Of a stretch of DNA of 64,000 nt, positions 52,031-64,000 are shown piece after piece. Under the pieces are notes generated by a model. The model was not told the origin of the DNA. It made no database searches and saw only the letters and a program-made list of their open reading frames with translations. Every line of letters begins with the position of its first letter. Within the stretch, counting starts at the first letter, position 1. A program made the translations under genes and the position numbers. Source of the DNA: Kappaphycus alvarezii (taxonomy: Eukaryota; Rhodophyta; Florideophyceae; Gigartinales; Solieriaceae); the NCBI GenBank assembly GCA_002205965.3, contig NADL03000093.1, positions 1-64,000 of the forward strand, written 5' to 3'.

Positions 52031-52433
52031 TATTTAAGCCGAGTTCATCCTCCCGTACGAGTGCCTACACTCCCACCATCCCTTCAAGCCGTTTCGTCCA
52101 TAGAGTCCCTACAGCTTGTTGCAACCGTTCGATAACGACTTCAAATCCTCGCCGATCTCTTTTTTGCATTCTTTCGTCCCCTTCCCAACCTTCTCACCCG
52201 TTCTCATCCGCTCGCCTACTTCCAAACTTCTCCTTCTGCTTCAACCGCTATCTTGTCTACCTCTTGCCCTTGGACCCTCGATCCGCCTTGCCTTCCACCC
52301 TGTTGGTCTATCCCCCAACCCGTCTCCAGCTGCACCACTTATCAACAACTTCGAAACCTATATCACCCCAACACAATCCCCATCTTTCCCACTTGTGACA
52401 TCTTAGTACCAATCGCCACACTCTCTTCCTCAC
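52031..52433 (+). promoter_or_regulatory. Probable Argonaute promoter and pyrimidine-rich leader
   Basis: A TATTTAAG at 52031-52038 could be a TATA-like element. From about 52070 to the ATG at 52434 the plus strand is strongly C/T-rich, as expected for a 5' untranslated leader. A second frame at 52116-52406 has no domain. This is inference from position and composition only. Confidence 0.3.
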
Positions 52434-55240
52434 ATGGCTCCGAAGCCGGACAGAGACAAATCCAAACGCTCATCGAAGAAATCTTCTTCTACAGCCAAAC
52501 GATCAAGTGCTCACTCCGACAGGCATTCTCAAGCTTCTTCAAGAATGGAAGTTGATCGCTCTCGTGGCGAGGTTGTCGGGCCCTCTGCCATGGCCTCGAA
52601 TAAAGTCAAGCCCATGTCCCGCCCGGGGTATGGCCGTGCCGGCAGGCCCATCAAGCTTGAGACAAACTTTTTCAAAATGGATCTGCCGCGCAAGATGGTT
52701 GTGTCCCAGTATTCCGTGCAAATTCTGCGCTTCAAGAACCCAAACGCGGATAACAATCGCCGGAAGGGGGGCAACAATCGTGGACGTCCGGGACCGTCCT
52801 CGTCCTCTGATCGTGGGAAGGCATGGATTGATGTCGCGTCATCGGAGCCTCTCTTTTTCAACAGAGCTGTCTTTAACATGTTCTGTGAAAAGTTTAAGAG
52901 TGACATTGACGCTTCCCTTGCCTACGATGGTCGTTCGATTGCTTACGCTGCCCGTGAAGTCGGTCGTAAGTGTTTGGCAACAAACTATCCGCTTACCATC
53001 GGCAAGGAGGGAAGCGCCCCGACGCAGCAAGAGATCAACCAAGGTAAGACTGAAGAGGTTCAAGTTCGAATTGAACATGCAAAGTATCTCAAGTTTGATG
53101 ATCTTTTGAACTTTCAAGTTGGCACTATTGCGTCGGCCGAGTTCCTCGCTGCATTAGATGTTGTTCTCTCTGCCACTCCGTTGCGAACATATGTGCAGGT
53201 TGGTCGTTCTTTTTACAGTCCTGAAGGAATGATTGCCCTAGGGAACCGTCGCAGCACAGCAAGTGCATGGAGGGGGTTCTATCAGAGCGCACGCATGTCG
53301 CAGATGGGACTGGTCCTGAATGTGGATGAGTCTTTCACTGCATTCTGGAACCGCGGTGGTGGCGCGCTGATGGACTTAGTTAGAGATGCCAATGACGGAC
53401 GCGAACTCTCGTGCCACGATAATAGAGCACTGAAGGAAATGGGCCAGAAGTTTAAGGCACTTAGGGTTCGTGCGTCTCACACGAAGATTTCCTACAAGAT
53501 ACATGGATTCTCTAACAAGGGTGCGGACCGAATCACGTTTGAAGCTACCGATGACGGCAGACGGGTTTCAATCAAAGACTACTTTCATAGTGCTTATGGT
53601 ATCACTCTCAGACATCCTGAATGGCCCTGTGTCAGAACCAATCCAAAGCGTGACACTTACTTGCCCATGGAGTTGTTGCATGTTGTGGAAAATCAACGCT
53701 TAACCGGTGTGCTGAGCCAGGAGCAGACGGCGGGCATTGTCAGAATTGCTAGCAGGAAACCCCACATCCGCCGCGAAGCAGCGATAAGAACGATGAATCT
53801 ATTGAATCACTCAGGGACCGCGTATGTGCGGGCTTTGGAGTGAACGTCAAACCAGGGTTAGTCAAGGTTGATGCACGCATTCTACCCACTCCCTCTATCA
53901 TGTACAAGGATGGCATTTGCGGCCGCGCGGAGGTAGTTGGAAACCAGTGAGGGAAAAGTATTCTGCCGGAGCGTTGCTCTACACTTGGACGGTTGTGAAT
54001 CTAACGAATATGAGAGAACATGACCTGAATGACTTCATCGATGTACTTGTGAGAGTTGGGAGAGGCAAGGGGATGACTATCGCCAACTCTCGTCCGAGGA
54101 TTTTCCACTGTCGTCAGGATAGAGTTGGAGATGAAATGCTCGACATAGCTGAAAAGTACCGAACTACACCTCATTGGTGCTTGCAAAACTACCCCCTCCA
54201 ATTTTTCCTTGTTATCAAGGAAGGCAAGATACGCCGTCGTACCAGGCCATCAAGAAGGCTTGTGATTTAATGGTTGGAATAGCATCACAAGTTTGTCTTC
54301 AGAAGCATGTTCACCCTCGCGCCCGCGGTCGTGATATGTATTGCGACAACTTGCTTTTGAAGATTAATATTAAGCTTGGTGGTCAGAACTTCGTTGTTTC
54401 TCCGTACCAGATGGATCCTCGGCTAGAATGGGCGATGTTTCATTTCTGGAGAGGCCGCACATTGTATTGGGAGCAGATGTGACGCATCCAATGGCTGGAG
54501 GAAGGAGTCCAAGCGTAGCTGCACTGGTTGGGAGTCGCGACCGACAAGGTGTGCAATTCACCGGAGCTATAAGGAATCAGCCTGGTAGGCAGGAAGTGAT
54601 TGTGGAATTAGGCGCCATGTTTAAGGAGGTGTACTACAGATGGTTCCAAATTTTGGAGGAAAATGGCATGTGGATTCGATCATCATGTTCAGGGATGGAG
54701 TATCTGATGGGCAGTTTGAGGAAGTGTTACAAGTGGAGCTAGAGGCTCTGCGCAGGGCTTGCCATGACATATCCAGCACTTTCCGTCCGAGGATTACGTA
54801 CATCATTGTGACGAAGCGCCATCACGCCCGCTTCTTTCCCGATAGGCAAAACTGCGATCGTTCTGGAAACATTTTGCCAGGTACTGTTATCGACAAAGAC
54901 ATCACAAGCAGGGAATTTTACGACTTCTACTTGAACTCTCATGCTGGGATTTCAAGGTACGAGTAAGCCTTCCAAGTACACTGTCCTTGTCGACGAGAAC
55001 AACATTCCACCTGATACTCTTCAGGGGTATATATTCCGGCTGGCTCATGGATTTGTGCGTTGTAACCGCTCGGTTTCCATGGTGAACAGCGCGTACTACG
55101 CGCACTTATTAGCATTCCGTGGACGCGCGTATCTTGGGGAGGAGATGTCGGATTCTGCGTCTATTGGATCAGCCGAGACAGTCGTGCCGCAGGCACCCGC
55201 CCTCCACAGCTACCTATCGAAACGGCTCTTCTTCGTGTGA
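52434..55240 (+). CDS. AGO: Argonaute, predicted slicer-competent (frame-broken)
   Basis: Argonaute loads small RNAs and cleaves or silences complementary transcripts. The ATG at 52434 (CACATGGCT) opens a Ser/Lys-rich leader and the N domain. Linker L1 has VGRSFYSPEG and WRGFYQSARMSQMGLVLNVD, and PAZ spans about 53360-53700. Linker L2 and MID follow: GVNVKPGLVKVDARILPTP, then SYQAIKKACDLMVGIASQ and LLKINIKLGG. These carry the Tyr, Lys, Gln and Lys that hold the guide 5' phosphate. PIWI carries GADVTHP (Asp, 54476), GRQEVIVE (Glu, 54593), FRDGVSDGQF (Asp, 54694) and AYYAHLLAFRGR (His, 55103), the full DEDH tetrad. It ends KRLFFV. Six one-base frame changes lie near 53836, 53915, 54228, 54428, 54648 and 54952. 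The first 469 codons are uninterrupted. It is AGO-like rather than PIWI-like, judged by eye. Confidence 0.93.
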
Positions 55241-56869
55241 AGGAGTGAAATGTTATTTGGCCGGTTGGAAGCGGATTAGATGCCCGGGAATGCAAGCGAA
55301 GTGATTCTGGGCAGCTTACGGAAATTTCACAGTGAGTGCATGTGAAAATAAGCAGACAGAGGGGGCATACGGGCTAGCTTGTTGCCAAAAAACCCACGGT
55401 GCGAATGTTGTAGCGTAATTTGTGGCAGATGTGACTTGATATTTTTTGCGTAAACTTGTGCGGCTGTCTTGTTGACAGAAGGTAGCAGATCGATCTGGGC
55501 TGCAACCTACCGCTGGAGAGTCAACTACCGAGTCTAGTGATAGATGCGGCGATCGAGGACCGGAAAATCTGGCAGCATTATTATTTGCATCTATAGCGAT
55601 TTGCCAACGATATCACTCATTGAATAAGTTAACGTGCGGTCCCGGTTACAAACTTAGTCGTCTACAATAGCGCTTGTGGTCGCGTTGAGGCACGTAGTGA
55701 CGTTAAGTGACGATGGGAAGGGGATGTGCCGTCTCAATGTGCGGAGAAGGGGTTGGAGTCATGGGTGTACTTGATTTCTGGGCGGAAGGAGTTTCGGAGC
55801 GTCGGGACTGGGCCCAGGGTGTTGGCATCTACAGTAAGACCGCCGTTGGCTGAGTGGATGATGCGTCATACTCTGCAGTTAGGAAAGGGGACTTGGGGTG
55901 CTTTACAATAAGCTGCACGTCTTCATGGGGTTGATATGAACGAATTGTCGGGATAAGGGTGCGAGTGACGCATTTCGAGAGGATCAACTCGAAAGTTGTA
56001 ACTTCCAACATCTAAATTGATTCTTTCATCCAAATTGGGCATCCAACTGGTGAACTCCCTTCCACCTTCTGGTAGATTGGAGTGCCATCCACAGCTTTCG
56101 ACGCATCGTACGGTTTCGCAATTGGCTTGACAATGATACGATATCTACGCTCCGGTACAAATTCACTGGATACCAACCCACATATCTACCACAGTAAATT
56201 AACCCGCCATTTACACTGGTGAACGGATAGCTGGAGAGAAATAAGACATGATGAGGTGTTCATCGCAGAGATAGTTGCGCGGCCAGTGGAGTCGTCAGCA
56301 GTAGGAGGGGCGCGAGTTGTTTGTACATGTAAAATGTAGTGGCATGGTGGTTGGCAAGGACTAGTTTACCACCCTTCTCTGCTGCGGAGGGCTTGAAACT
56401 GACAAAGACGGAAGGCTGTGCTCCAAATTGTTCAGTGCTATTGCTAGGTTGATAAGTACCGTACGTGCTGTTGCGCTCTACCATGATTTAAGGAGTGCAT
56501 CACGTCTACCAAGCAGAACTTACAGGCCCTGGCGAATGCGGAATAGCGTATGACCAGCGCAATTTGGTGCTTTTTGGTCGTCATCCTCGGTATTTGGGAT
56601 GGTTGGACGACCTTACGATTCTTCGCCGTTCCTCCGCAGCCTCCCATGCTGCGACTGTCCTCATCGCGCTCGCGACGCGCATTTAACCCCATTGATCGCC
56701 AATCCAAGCTCGGCCGTCCTCCGTCTATCACACCTCCCCTCGTCCAATTCGTTATCAGGATCTGCGATCGCACTTAACCGCCGCTACTCATCCCGAATTG
56801 CGGTGGCACTATCATCCCAAGTGCTCAGGGCACCTGAAAGAGGGACCCTGCCAATTTGTTGTTAAACCC
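55241..56869. other. Spacer downstream of Argonaute
   Basis: The Argonaute 3' untranslated region should begin here. Short frames on both strands (for example 56260-56773 minus, 56495-56865 plus) show no domains. GC content rises toward the non-LTR remnant on the right. Confidence 0.35.
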
Positions 56870-58130
56870 TGCCAATACCCTGTTGTTCTCCTTCAAATTC
56901 CAGCCGCTTTTTGTGCTCGATCGCTGAGGACAGCAGCATAAACCTCATCCATTGGTACCCGGACAACGGGATGCTCATAGGAACCCTCGATGTATCCTGA
57001 GCGCTTTGCCTCTATGGCGAAGAGGTCCGGCCTACGGGTTGTTTGTCAACCTGCGGAAAACGCGGGTCTTCGGGCCCCATACTCCCCCTCAGGACCGTGT
57101 TGACTTCCTGACTGAGTTTCCTCTCAGTGAGTGCTCACGGGATGTTTTCGACATCCTCAGCGCTCCGATAGGCAGCTGGACTTTCACGGATCACTTCTTG
57201 CTAACTAAGATTGAGGTGTGTCCCCGTACTCTACACCTCCTCAAACACCTCTGCGATCCCCCAAGCCCCATTCCATATACACGGGATCTCTGCCTTTGCC
57301 TGCGTCATTGACGCATTTGTATGCTCGCCGACTCCCAGCACGCATCCAATGCCGCTGATGATTTCGACGTGCTGCGACGTTCTTCATACGCGGCACTGCA
57401 CGGAATTGTCCACTCCGAAAGAGGGTGGGACCACGTCTGCCTGCCTATTTATCTCGGTGGCGATGGCTTTTCCCTCATCCGTACCTTCCTGGTGGCGCTG
57501 TCGCCAGCATCATGGACCCTGCACCCAACCGTGAGCGATCCGCCGTGTACACCACGCCGTGCACATCACTCTCGGCCACCGGTTCCGCAACGACTGGTCT
57601 TTTCTCGTTGACAAAGCAGGGTTGCGCCTCAGGCAATTCCGCCTCCGAGTCCCTGGCAACCCCTACTCCACCGATCATGGCCTGTTTGACCCCACAGCCC
57701 TCGCTGCAACACCCATCCACATCTAAACAAAAGTAGTTCGGGTGCAGCAGGAGGCTGCGGTGAGGACCTTCCTCATCGAAGCTGGGAGTATGACTCACAG
57801 ACGGTCCACTTGAGCCCAAGTTTCCGCACTATCGATGGCCTCCGGCACGGGATTCGCGGCCTCTCCTAACGCCGCAGCCACGCTACTGGATTCCTTCTTG
57901 CACACCTCTCCACTGCCACCCACGTGTAAACGAGCTACTAGACAATTATGCCCTCGCGACACATAGGACTCCCTGTCTACACCTACAGGCTTCCTCCCAC
58001 CCGCATGCCGGCATTATGCTCACGACATAGAAAACTTCGGTTCCCACGCTGCTGACCTCTGCCCTCCTGGAATAACACGTACTAGGCGTACCAGGCAGTG
58101 GACATCTGCGAAATGCATTGCCTTGTAATT
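56870..58130 (+). pseudogene. Non-LTR retrotransposon remnant, distal RT to zinc finger
   Basis: GLFVNLRKTRVFGPHTPP and ILSAPIGSWTFTDHFL match LYLNPAKTRLFWPRHPA and LLGAPIGSPEFMENFL of the element at 47354-49650. The frame then changes to SERGWDHVCLPIYLGGDGF. Near 58000-58070, HDIENFGSHAADLCPPG recalls its zinc finger. The catalytic part of the RT is missing upstream, and several frameshifts occur. Confidence 0.65.
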
Positions 58131-58417
58131 TGTTACTGCTACCCTGCATTCTTACCGAGTGTCCAGTGCGGCGTACATAGCGGCTGGTCTCCAACCCATC
58201 CCCTGTAGCTACAGGATGGTAGGGCCGAGTTGCTGATCTCACAATTTGTCATGCTTGGTACAAAATAACGAATTAGAAACAATTAGCTTTACCACGAAAT
58301 ACGACTTTATGTTCCAAAAATTAATCTACAGATACTTTTCCCCCATCACAGTATCCTGCCCCTCCTCGGCACCTCTGAGTGCTTGTTCCCACTCTCGAAA
58401 AGATTTCTGTACAGGAC

Positions 58418-58451
58418 ACACAAAATTTATTTATATAAATAAATTTTGTGT
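58418..58451. repeat. Perfect 34-bp palindrome
   Basis: ACACAAAATTTATTTAT followed directly by its exact reverse complement, with no spacer. It can form a 17-bp cruciform stem. No coding frame or known site is associated with it. Confidence 0.9.
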
Positions 58452-58459
58452 ACTATTTA

Positions 58460-60531
58460 CAGTCCTGAAGTGTAGTTTTTTTGCCCTTATTACTATTTCT
58501 GTCCAACGTAGTCTATATTTTCTCTATCCTATTGTACTGTTAACGATATCTGCTAGGACTGTTGTAGTGTAAGGGTCTCTAGAACCGTCCGCAGGACTAT
58601 CCGCCCGGGAATTTAGTAAGTAGTTATTAGATGTGCGTGATATCGTCGACGGCATCTACTGCCTTAAAAATGCCTCGCCGCCTTGGCACTAGTAAACACA
58701 ACCAACCAAACCTACTCAAATGTTCTACATTAGCAAAAAACGTCTAAAGTTTTTTTTAAACTCGTCACTATCGCCGCCCATCTGTTTTTTCTACTCTAAC
58801 CCTTGAATTTTCGCGACAATTTCCCCTCCTTACGGAGCTTTGCGGGTCTGCAAATCCCTCAAGTATCGGGGCTAAACAATCTGAACATCAGGACCAACAC
58901 AGAAGCGTGCCTGCGATCTTCTCAAACCTAACGTCCAAGTTTATATCAAGGGTCAAGGAGGGTTAATCTTAGCCGTATAGTCAGTCCTGCAGTGTACACG
59001 ATAGATACTCAATGAAGTAAAGTTTCAGCAGGAGAGGATACAATCTCGGACAAAAAGATGGTACAGTCCAGTACAGTTGTTGGAACATTCAGTGTATTGC
59101 AAAGGCGACTCAATCCCAAAGGGTGTCCGAAAGGGCGAATCAGGATACAACACACAAATAAAAAAGGAGACTCTATTGACACGCACGCATTTGAACGGAA
59201 TGAACGAACTCAGGCCGGCACGACGAGAGGACAAATAATATGAAAAGATGCTCCACAGTGCACCGGGCAGGAACGCAAGCGGCAGATACAGTAAGAAACA
59301 AAGGGCCACAGAACACGTACGAACGATAGAGAGAGGCAATTGAATCGGACTATGAAGGGCGAAGAGGTGAGATCAAAAGCAACTAGATTGGAGGACCAAA
59401 TGCATTGATGGATAGTAAGAATACAACGACGAACAAAGGCGAAGGGCATAGCATAGGACCGAGCACAAAGCGAAAAGTAGAACTGTATAAAGTGATAGAA
59501 CGAGACTGCCCCAATTCGAAAGTAGGAAGACATCACGCCGGCATCTTTGTGTCGAATTACTTCGCCGTAGCACACCGACGATACTCTACCATGTGCGACA
59601 AACTTTAATACTACTTTTACAGCTATTATTTCTCAGCACTCCCTTGCGTGCCAATCAACAACAGTACAACCCACTTTTTGAAGGTACTGTACAACTCTTG
59701 CGCTAGCACTACTACTGTAACATCAGCTAGCGGCCAGGGCATTCTGGGAAAAATCCGCTCGCATATTTCAAATATCAAGGAACCTGACTTTTTCACCCTT
59801 TTAAAGGAATCTATTTTAGAAAACATACAAAATCGCAAGCTCATATTGCTTTGATACTCCTAAGAGCGTTTTTTGTAGTCTTTTGGCTGCGTTACTTTCA
59901 GGGCAGCGTCGGGGTATATTTGAATCCCTGAAACACGGAGAGAGGGCCTGAATAACCGAAAATTTTATGTATGATCGGACAGGATGACGGGGAGGGGCCG
60001 GAGGCCCTTGCCTCACAATCAAGATACAATACGCAATTTTAGGATAGCAACTCTCATGAATATGAATACCCATGTGATTTTTTGGCACAATTTTATTAGA
60101 TAATAAATGCTAATATGCCATGCAGTGCAGAAATACCGCCACCGGTGAGGTTTTAGGAAAAACTAGATATAGCCATTCTCGGTTGCTCGCTTGGTGATCG
60201 AGGGGTATGCTCCTTTTTTGCCTCCCTGTCTCCTTGCAGACCTGCCCCCCTTTCAAATATTCCACTATCCACCCCTTCCACCCCTCTCTGCCGGAGCCCA
60301 TATCGCTACTGCGCGGTTTCTTCGTACGTGTTGAGATCCCACGCTGTCGCACTATTACAGCCCGGTATGATTGAGGTGGAAAACTTATATCAATTAGGAT
60401 AGCACCTAATTTATTTGTCATTTACCGCAGAAAAAAAATTCACTTAAAAATAAATCAGTAGTTCGTCATCGCACCTTGCCTTTCTCATATTTGCGCACAG
60501 AGCTTTGACATGCTGTCAAGGAGCTTTTTGA
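58460..60531. other. Spacer with unassigned opposing frames
   Basis: Frames of 67-121 residues lie on both strands at 59025-59608 and 59626-60421. None has a recognisable domain and each overlaps the other, so I call no gene. Copy 2 of a dispersed repeat lies at 58971-59026. Confidence 0.3.
58971..59026 (+). repeat. Dispersed repeat, copy 2
   Basis: Partner of 44499-44554, about 56 bp long, with scattered substitutions. Confidence 0.7.
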
Positions 60532-61167
60532 TCAAATTTTGATCCAACTTTGACCACTCCAACAGTACAGCATTTTAAGCTTCTCAGCTGGATTGACCTT
60601 CCGATTATTAGCGTCTAATGTGCGGGAAAGGATTACCCAGACATTTTTAATCGGTTTTAGGTCAGAGGATCTCGCTAGCCATGATAGAACTCGGCTCAAA
60701 AGTTTTTTGCTCCTATTCACACAACACGTGAGACGCGTGAGTTAATGCATTATCTTGCGTGAAACTTCATCGCAAAGGCATTTTCTCATCAGTTTACGGT
60801 AGAAATTAGCTCTGTAGTGTAGCGCAGTACTAGATGGAATCCTGATTCCCTTGTAAAACAGCAAGTTACGAAAAAAACACCTCGAAAAACAACCTCAAAC
60901 CACCACTCCTCCACCTCGGACTCTTCTTTTAGATAGAACCACCTTTTCCTTCCGAAAATTGTGATAATAATAGCTAAAGCAATCTGGTCCCTCCCAAATG
61001 GGGTTTTTTCTTTCGGTCCAGACCACAAAACCCAACTCAAGGAAAGACTTTTTGCGATGTGCCAGAGCACACTCAACCCGGGATTTTGTTGTGCTATTTT
61101 TTGGGTTTTTTAAACATTTTAAAAAATAAGGTGGTCGAATCCTGATAGAATTTGCTGCACTAGACAT
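60532..61167 (-). pseudogene. Mariner-like transposase remnant
   Basis: From 61167 the minus strand gives CALAHRKKSFLELGFVVW, then GPDCFSYYYHNFRKEKVVLS and an RGGGVVV stretch, the mariner core block in mixed frames. Near 60750 there is a QDNALTHASHV-like block. At 60710-60540, LSWLARSSDLKPIKNVWVIL covers the last catalytic aspartate. Frames change at least three times. The helix-turn-helix N-terminus is not recognised. It is a separate insertion from the remnants at 43297 and 62180. Confidence 0.7.
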
Positions 61168-62179
61168 TTTCCAATCATCAAGTTAAGTCCGTTCTTTAAT
61201 TCTGACGCTGATACATCTGTCTTTAAAGCGATCCTCACCAAAGCTCAAAGTTAGTCCGGAGTAATTTTCGAGCTTTTTGCGTTGTAGTTACTGCCATATT
61301 CTTCCTGATCTTTAAGGAACTTCGAGATGACATTCTTATACCTGCTGATTTTCTTATCGATGGCCCAATTGCTCAGCCCCTGCCCCTTTAATGCACTAAT
61401 TGCCCCCATCTCTTTTTCTGTCAACTGCTTCCCTTTCCCCCATTTTTTGGATCGCCAGCTGCTGTGGTTATGTCTTTCGTTGCTTTTAGAGACAGTTTCA
61501 ATACTTTGTTTAGAATAATGTACTATAGTTTCAATTTTGTGTAGTATTAAAACTGCTGATTCTGTTTTAATTTCTTATCTTTACAGGTGTTTTTATACAC
61601 AACAGCTATGCTTTTTGGCCAATTTAAGTAAAATTGTGTTACCTCTACCTGAATTCGGATTGCCTCTCGTATACAGTGCGAATTATCAAGAATAGTTATT
61701 TCTTCGTCACCGAACGGTAATTTTTGGTGGTGGAGCTAGGCACATACTGCAACTCTGTTACAGTGCTGTTATTGGAACGACCGAAAACTGTACGGTGTGT
61801 ACACATGGCATGAGAGTCCGATTTGATCGTATGGCAAAAAGAAGATCTAAGCATAGTCGAGAGGACACTGTAAACTTCGACCCGAAAAGAAAAGACAGGG
61901 GGGTCGATGGCCAAATCAAGATGTTGGAACTGCTAAAATTAAAGATTAATTTTACAGGGAGACCCCCGCCATCAAAACATGTAAAACTGTCTATTTTAAT
62001 AAAATTGCAGTATGCATCTGCTTTGTACAGTTTTCATCAAGCGGGAAAGCAATCGCCAGAAATGGTAGGACACTTGAAAATATTTCTGTGCTATCCTAAA
62101 CCAATAGAATTTTAGTACGGATTAGTCTTTTGTCCGACCACTCAGCTCCTCTAGACCTTTAACTGCGCGCGATTTCATT
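61168..62179. other. Spacer with one unassigned frame
   Basis: The plus-strand frame at 61795-62115 codes 106 basic residues (MAKRRSKHSREDTVNFDPKR) with no known domain. No transposon ends were recognised. Confidence 0.3.
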
Positions 62180-62885
62180 TCAATCGCAAGATTTAGGGTG
62201 GTTGTTGTTCTATGTCATGCCAAAGGGTTTGGACGGAATCGATAAGATCCCTTTCGTTACTAAACTGACGCCAAACACTTTCAACACGCCGCACGAAGAT
62301 TTTCCATATGGTTTCAATATTATTTAGATCTGGGGACCTTGCGGGCCATTCTATTAGCCAAAAAAATATCTCAAACCACTTTATCGCATCAAAAAGAACG
62401 ATGAGGGGCGCTTTTCCCTTTATTAAATCAATTGAGGTGGAAAATTATCTTCAGCAAATGGTAAAATGTGTTCGTCGAGTAGCTTGACGTAAGGTGAGGT
62501 AGTCTGGCGACCTTTCATTTGGACTAATGCAGGTTTTCTATGCCAAAAGAAAGCTCCCCAAAATATCTCCCTAATACCTCCGTTTTGACGCCTAGAAATC
62601 ATTTGTACCTGCTTTCTGAGTTTATGCAAGTAGCTATGAATACCGTCCGTGCCGTCTACGCAAAAGCTTTTTTCACCAGAGAACAGTGCTTTCCACCATT
62701 TGTCGCCGCTCCATTAAATATGAAAACTTGCCCAATTAAGCCTTCTAATCTTGTGTGCCACCGTGAGCGGCGGTGCTTTTTGGTACTTTTTTTACGCCGG
62801 ATGGTCATTACAAGCCAATTAGTTCTTGATATTGCTCGCATAAACAGGAAGTTGGAGGATGTCGCGGAGTGCTCTGGTTGAGGAT
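62180..62885 (-). pseudogene. Mariner-like transposase remnant
   Basis: From about 62840 leftward the minus strand gives pieces of the middle domain. At 62690-62560, DGTDGIHSYLHKLRK and SRRQNGG pass into WGAFFWHRKPALVQMKGRQT at 62560-62500. The C-terminal block LIEWPARSPDLNNIETIWKI with the last catalytic aspartate reads cleanly at about 62360-62200 and goes on to DSVQTLWHDIEQQ. The N-terminal helix-turn-helix is absent. It is inactive through frameshifts. Confidence 0.78.
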
Positions 62886-64000
62886 AGGCTTATTTTCGCC
62901 TTTCAACCAAGACGCCGCTCTCTGGCGGGCGTAATTTCTCCTTGACCGGGTGACTTTGGTTTTTAATATCTCTTTCTACCTTTCAAAAAGAGATACACGA
63001 CATTTTTGCTTCTACCCGTTCGCTAAGCGATGGCAGCCACTAATTATATATCCTCAGCAAAAACAGCTGTTTTGGCATTTTCTGAAAAGGTATGCAATGA
63101 TTTGCCCCACATTGTTGGTTGCGATGGGCAATTTGGAGGAGGTATAGCAAAATGCCGAAGGGGGCTCATAGCGCCATTTTCGACCGTGATTCATCTAAAT
63201 TTTATATGTGTATTCGTGTCCTATCTCTTCTGTAGGTTGCTTTCCGGCTTCATGAATTCTGTACGACGCGACTGCATACGTGTGTAAATACAGAGACTGT
63301 TCTTAAATGGTTGTGTGCCGGGATTCTACCCGACAATTTTTAAAAATTCAGCAGCTCTAACATCATGATTTGGTAACTGATCCCCCCTGTCCTATCTTTT
63401 TTGGCCGTAGTGTACCAGGTATAATGAATGAAAGAGATAAACTTTCCTGCATTTAAATCGAGGGTCCAGTGCAGGAACCGATTATTTACCTAGCTAACTA
63501 CTAACCGTGCAGTCCACATGGGCACATGCACAAGTGTGCGGGACACAATAGCGTTCGCTAGAGGCGGCCCGATCGTGTAACTGAAAACAGATTCATATGT
63601 CGAGCGATTTGAGAAATGTCTCAAGAAATATACAAAAACCTCATTTGCTCCGTTTTGCGGAGCTGCACCTTCGAAGCCATTTAAGAGTTTCCCGTGATGG
63701 AAAACTGAGCTTCCAGGTAGCGGCCATTACGTAATTTTAAGCAACAAAGTAATCCCATTACTTTTATTTTGCCATCTCTGTAGCTCAAGGCAGTAGGGTT
63801 GGAAAAAGGCTGCCGAAAATCGTATTACAATTAACGGTTGGAAATTTCACCAGCGTCGTATGTGGTGCATTAAGCCCGACCACATCTCATCCAACCGATT
63901 ACCATTGAAAACGTTTACTGCACACTACACACTGTCAAAATCGCTACCACTAGAGTTCTCAAAATCTTCGTCACCATCATGACCATCCTTGTTGTACTAC
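62886..64000. other. Spacer to the window edge
   Basis: Frames at 62950-63287 have no recognisable domain. From 63290 to the edge I see nothing I can support. Confidence 0.35.

Noticed and set aside
59025..59608. Opposing frames of 67-121 residues as a small gene pair
   Set aside because: They overlap each other, lack domains and are within chance length for this composition.

Overview
The window is eukaryotic nuclear DNA: a few conserved chromatin, transcription and RNA-silencing genes lying in a dense field of decayed transposable elements. No bacterial or organellar operons, CRISPR arrays, rRNA genes or convincing tRNA genes were seen. The host genes read as long stretches without obvious introns, and the repeats mix Copia LTR elements, RLE-type non-LTR elements, PIF/Harbinger-like and mariner-like DNA transposons. 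This fits an intron-poor, repeat-rich alga, most likely a florideophyte red alga. That assignment is an inference from gene structure and repeat flavour, not proven by a marker.

Three host genes are recognised. (1) A BRM/STH1-type SNF2 chromatin-remodelling ATPase lies on the minus strand at 23719-19328, perhaps extending to 18905. (2) RTF1, the Plus3-domain subunit of the Paf1 transcription-elongation complex, lies on the minus strand at 31407-29423. (3) A full-length Argonaute lies on the plus strand at 52434-55240, with all four slicer residues and the 5'-phosphate-binding residues of the MID domain readable. All three are crossed by single-base frame changes, several in or beside homopolymer runs, while the protein on both sides stays conserved. 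I read these mainly as indel errors in the consensus, with recent pseudogenisation as the alternative.

Layout. 0-1.5 kb: unassigned. 1.5-2.4 kb: Copia RT/RNase H remnant (minus). 3.2-8.7 kb: three families of decayed, unrecognised reading frames (plus, minus, plus), possibly one undescribed large element. 9.1 kb: tandem duplication. 11.4 kb: non-LTR 3' fragment. 12.2-12.8 kb: mariner. 13.2-13.9 kb: candidate MITE. 14.7-18.6 kb: two divergent non-LTR remnants. 18.9-23.7 kb: SNF2. 24.4-28.8 kb: non-LTR remnants on both strands. 29.4-31.4 kb: RTF1. 31.665-34.624 kb: a Harbinger element complete with TIRs and TTA target duplication. 35.1-37 kb: retrotransposon gag remnant. 37-42.6 kb: mostly unassigned. 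42.65 kb: non-LTR fragment. 43.06-44.68 kb: mariner with inverted termini. 46.0-47.2 kb: a second DDE transposase. 47.35-49.65 kb: the best-preserved non-LTR reverse transcriptase. 50.54 kb: another non-LTR tail. 52.4-55.2 kb: Argonaute. 56.9-58.1 kb: non-LTR. 60.5-62.9 kb: two more mariner remnants. 62.9-64 kb: unassigned.

The host genes have no obvious shared operon logic. BRM-type remodellers and the Paf1 complex both act on chromatin during transcription, and Argonaute would be the effector of small-RNA silencing. Argonaute sits among the kind of repeats, some in opposite orientations, that could supply double-stranded RNA for it.
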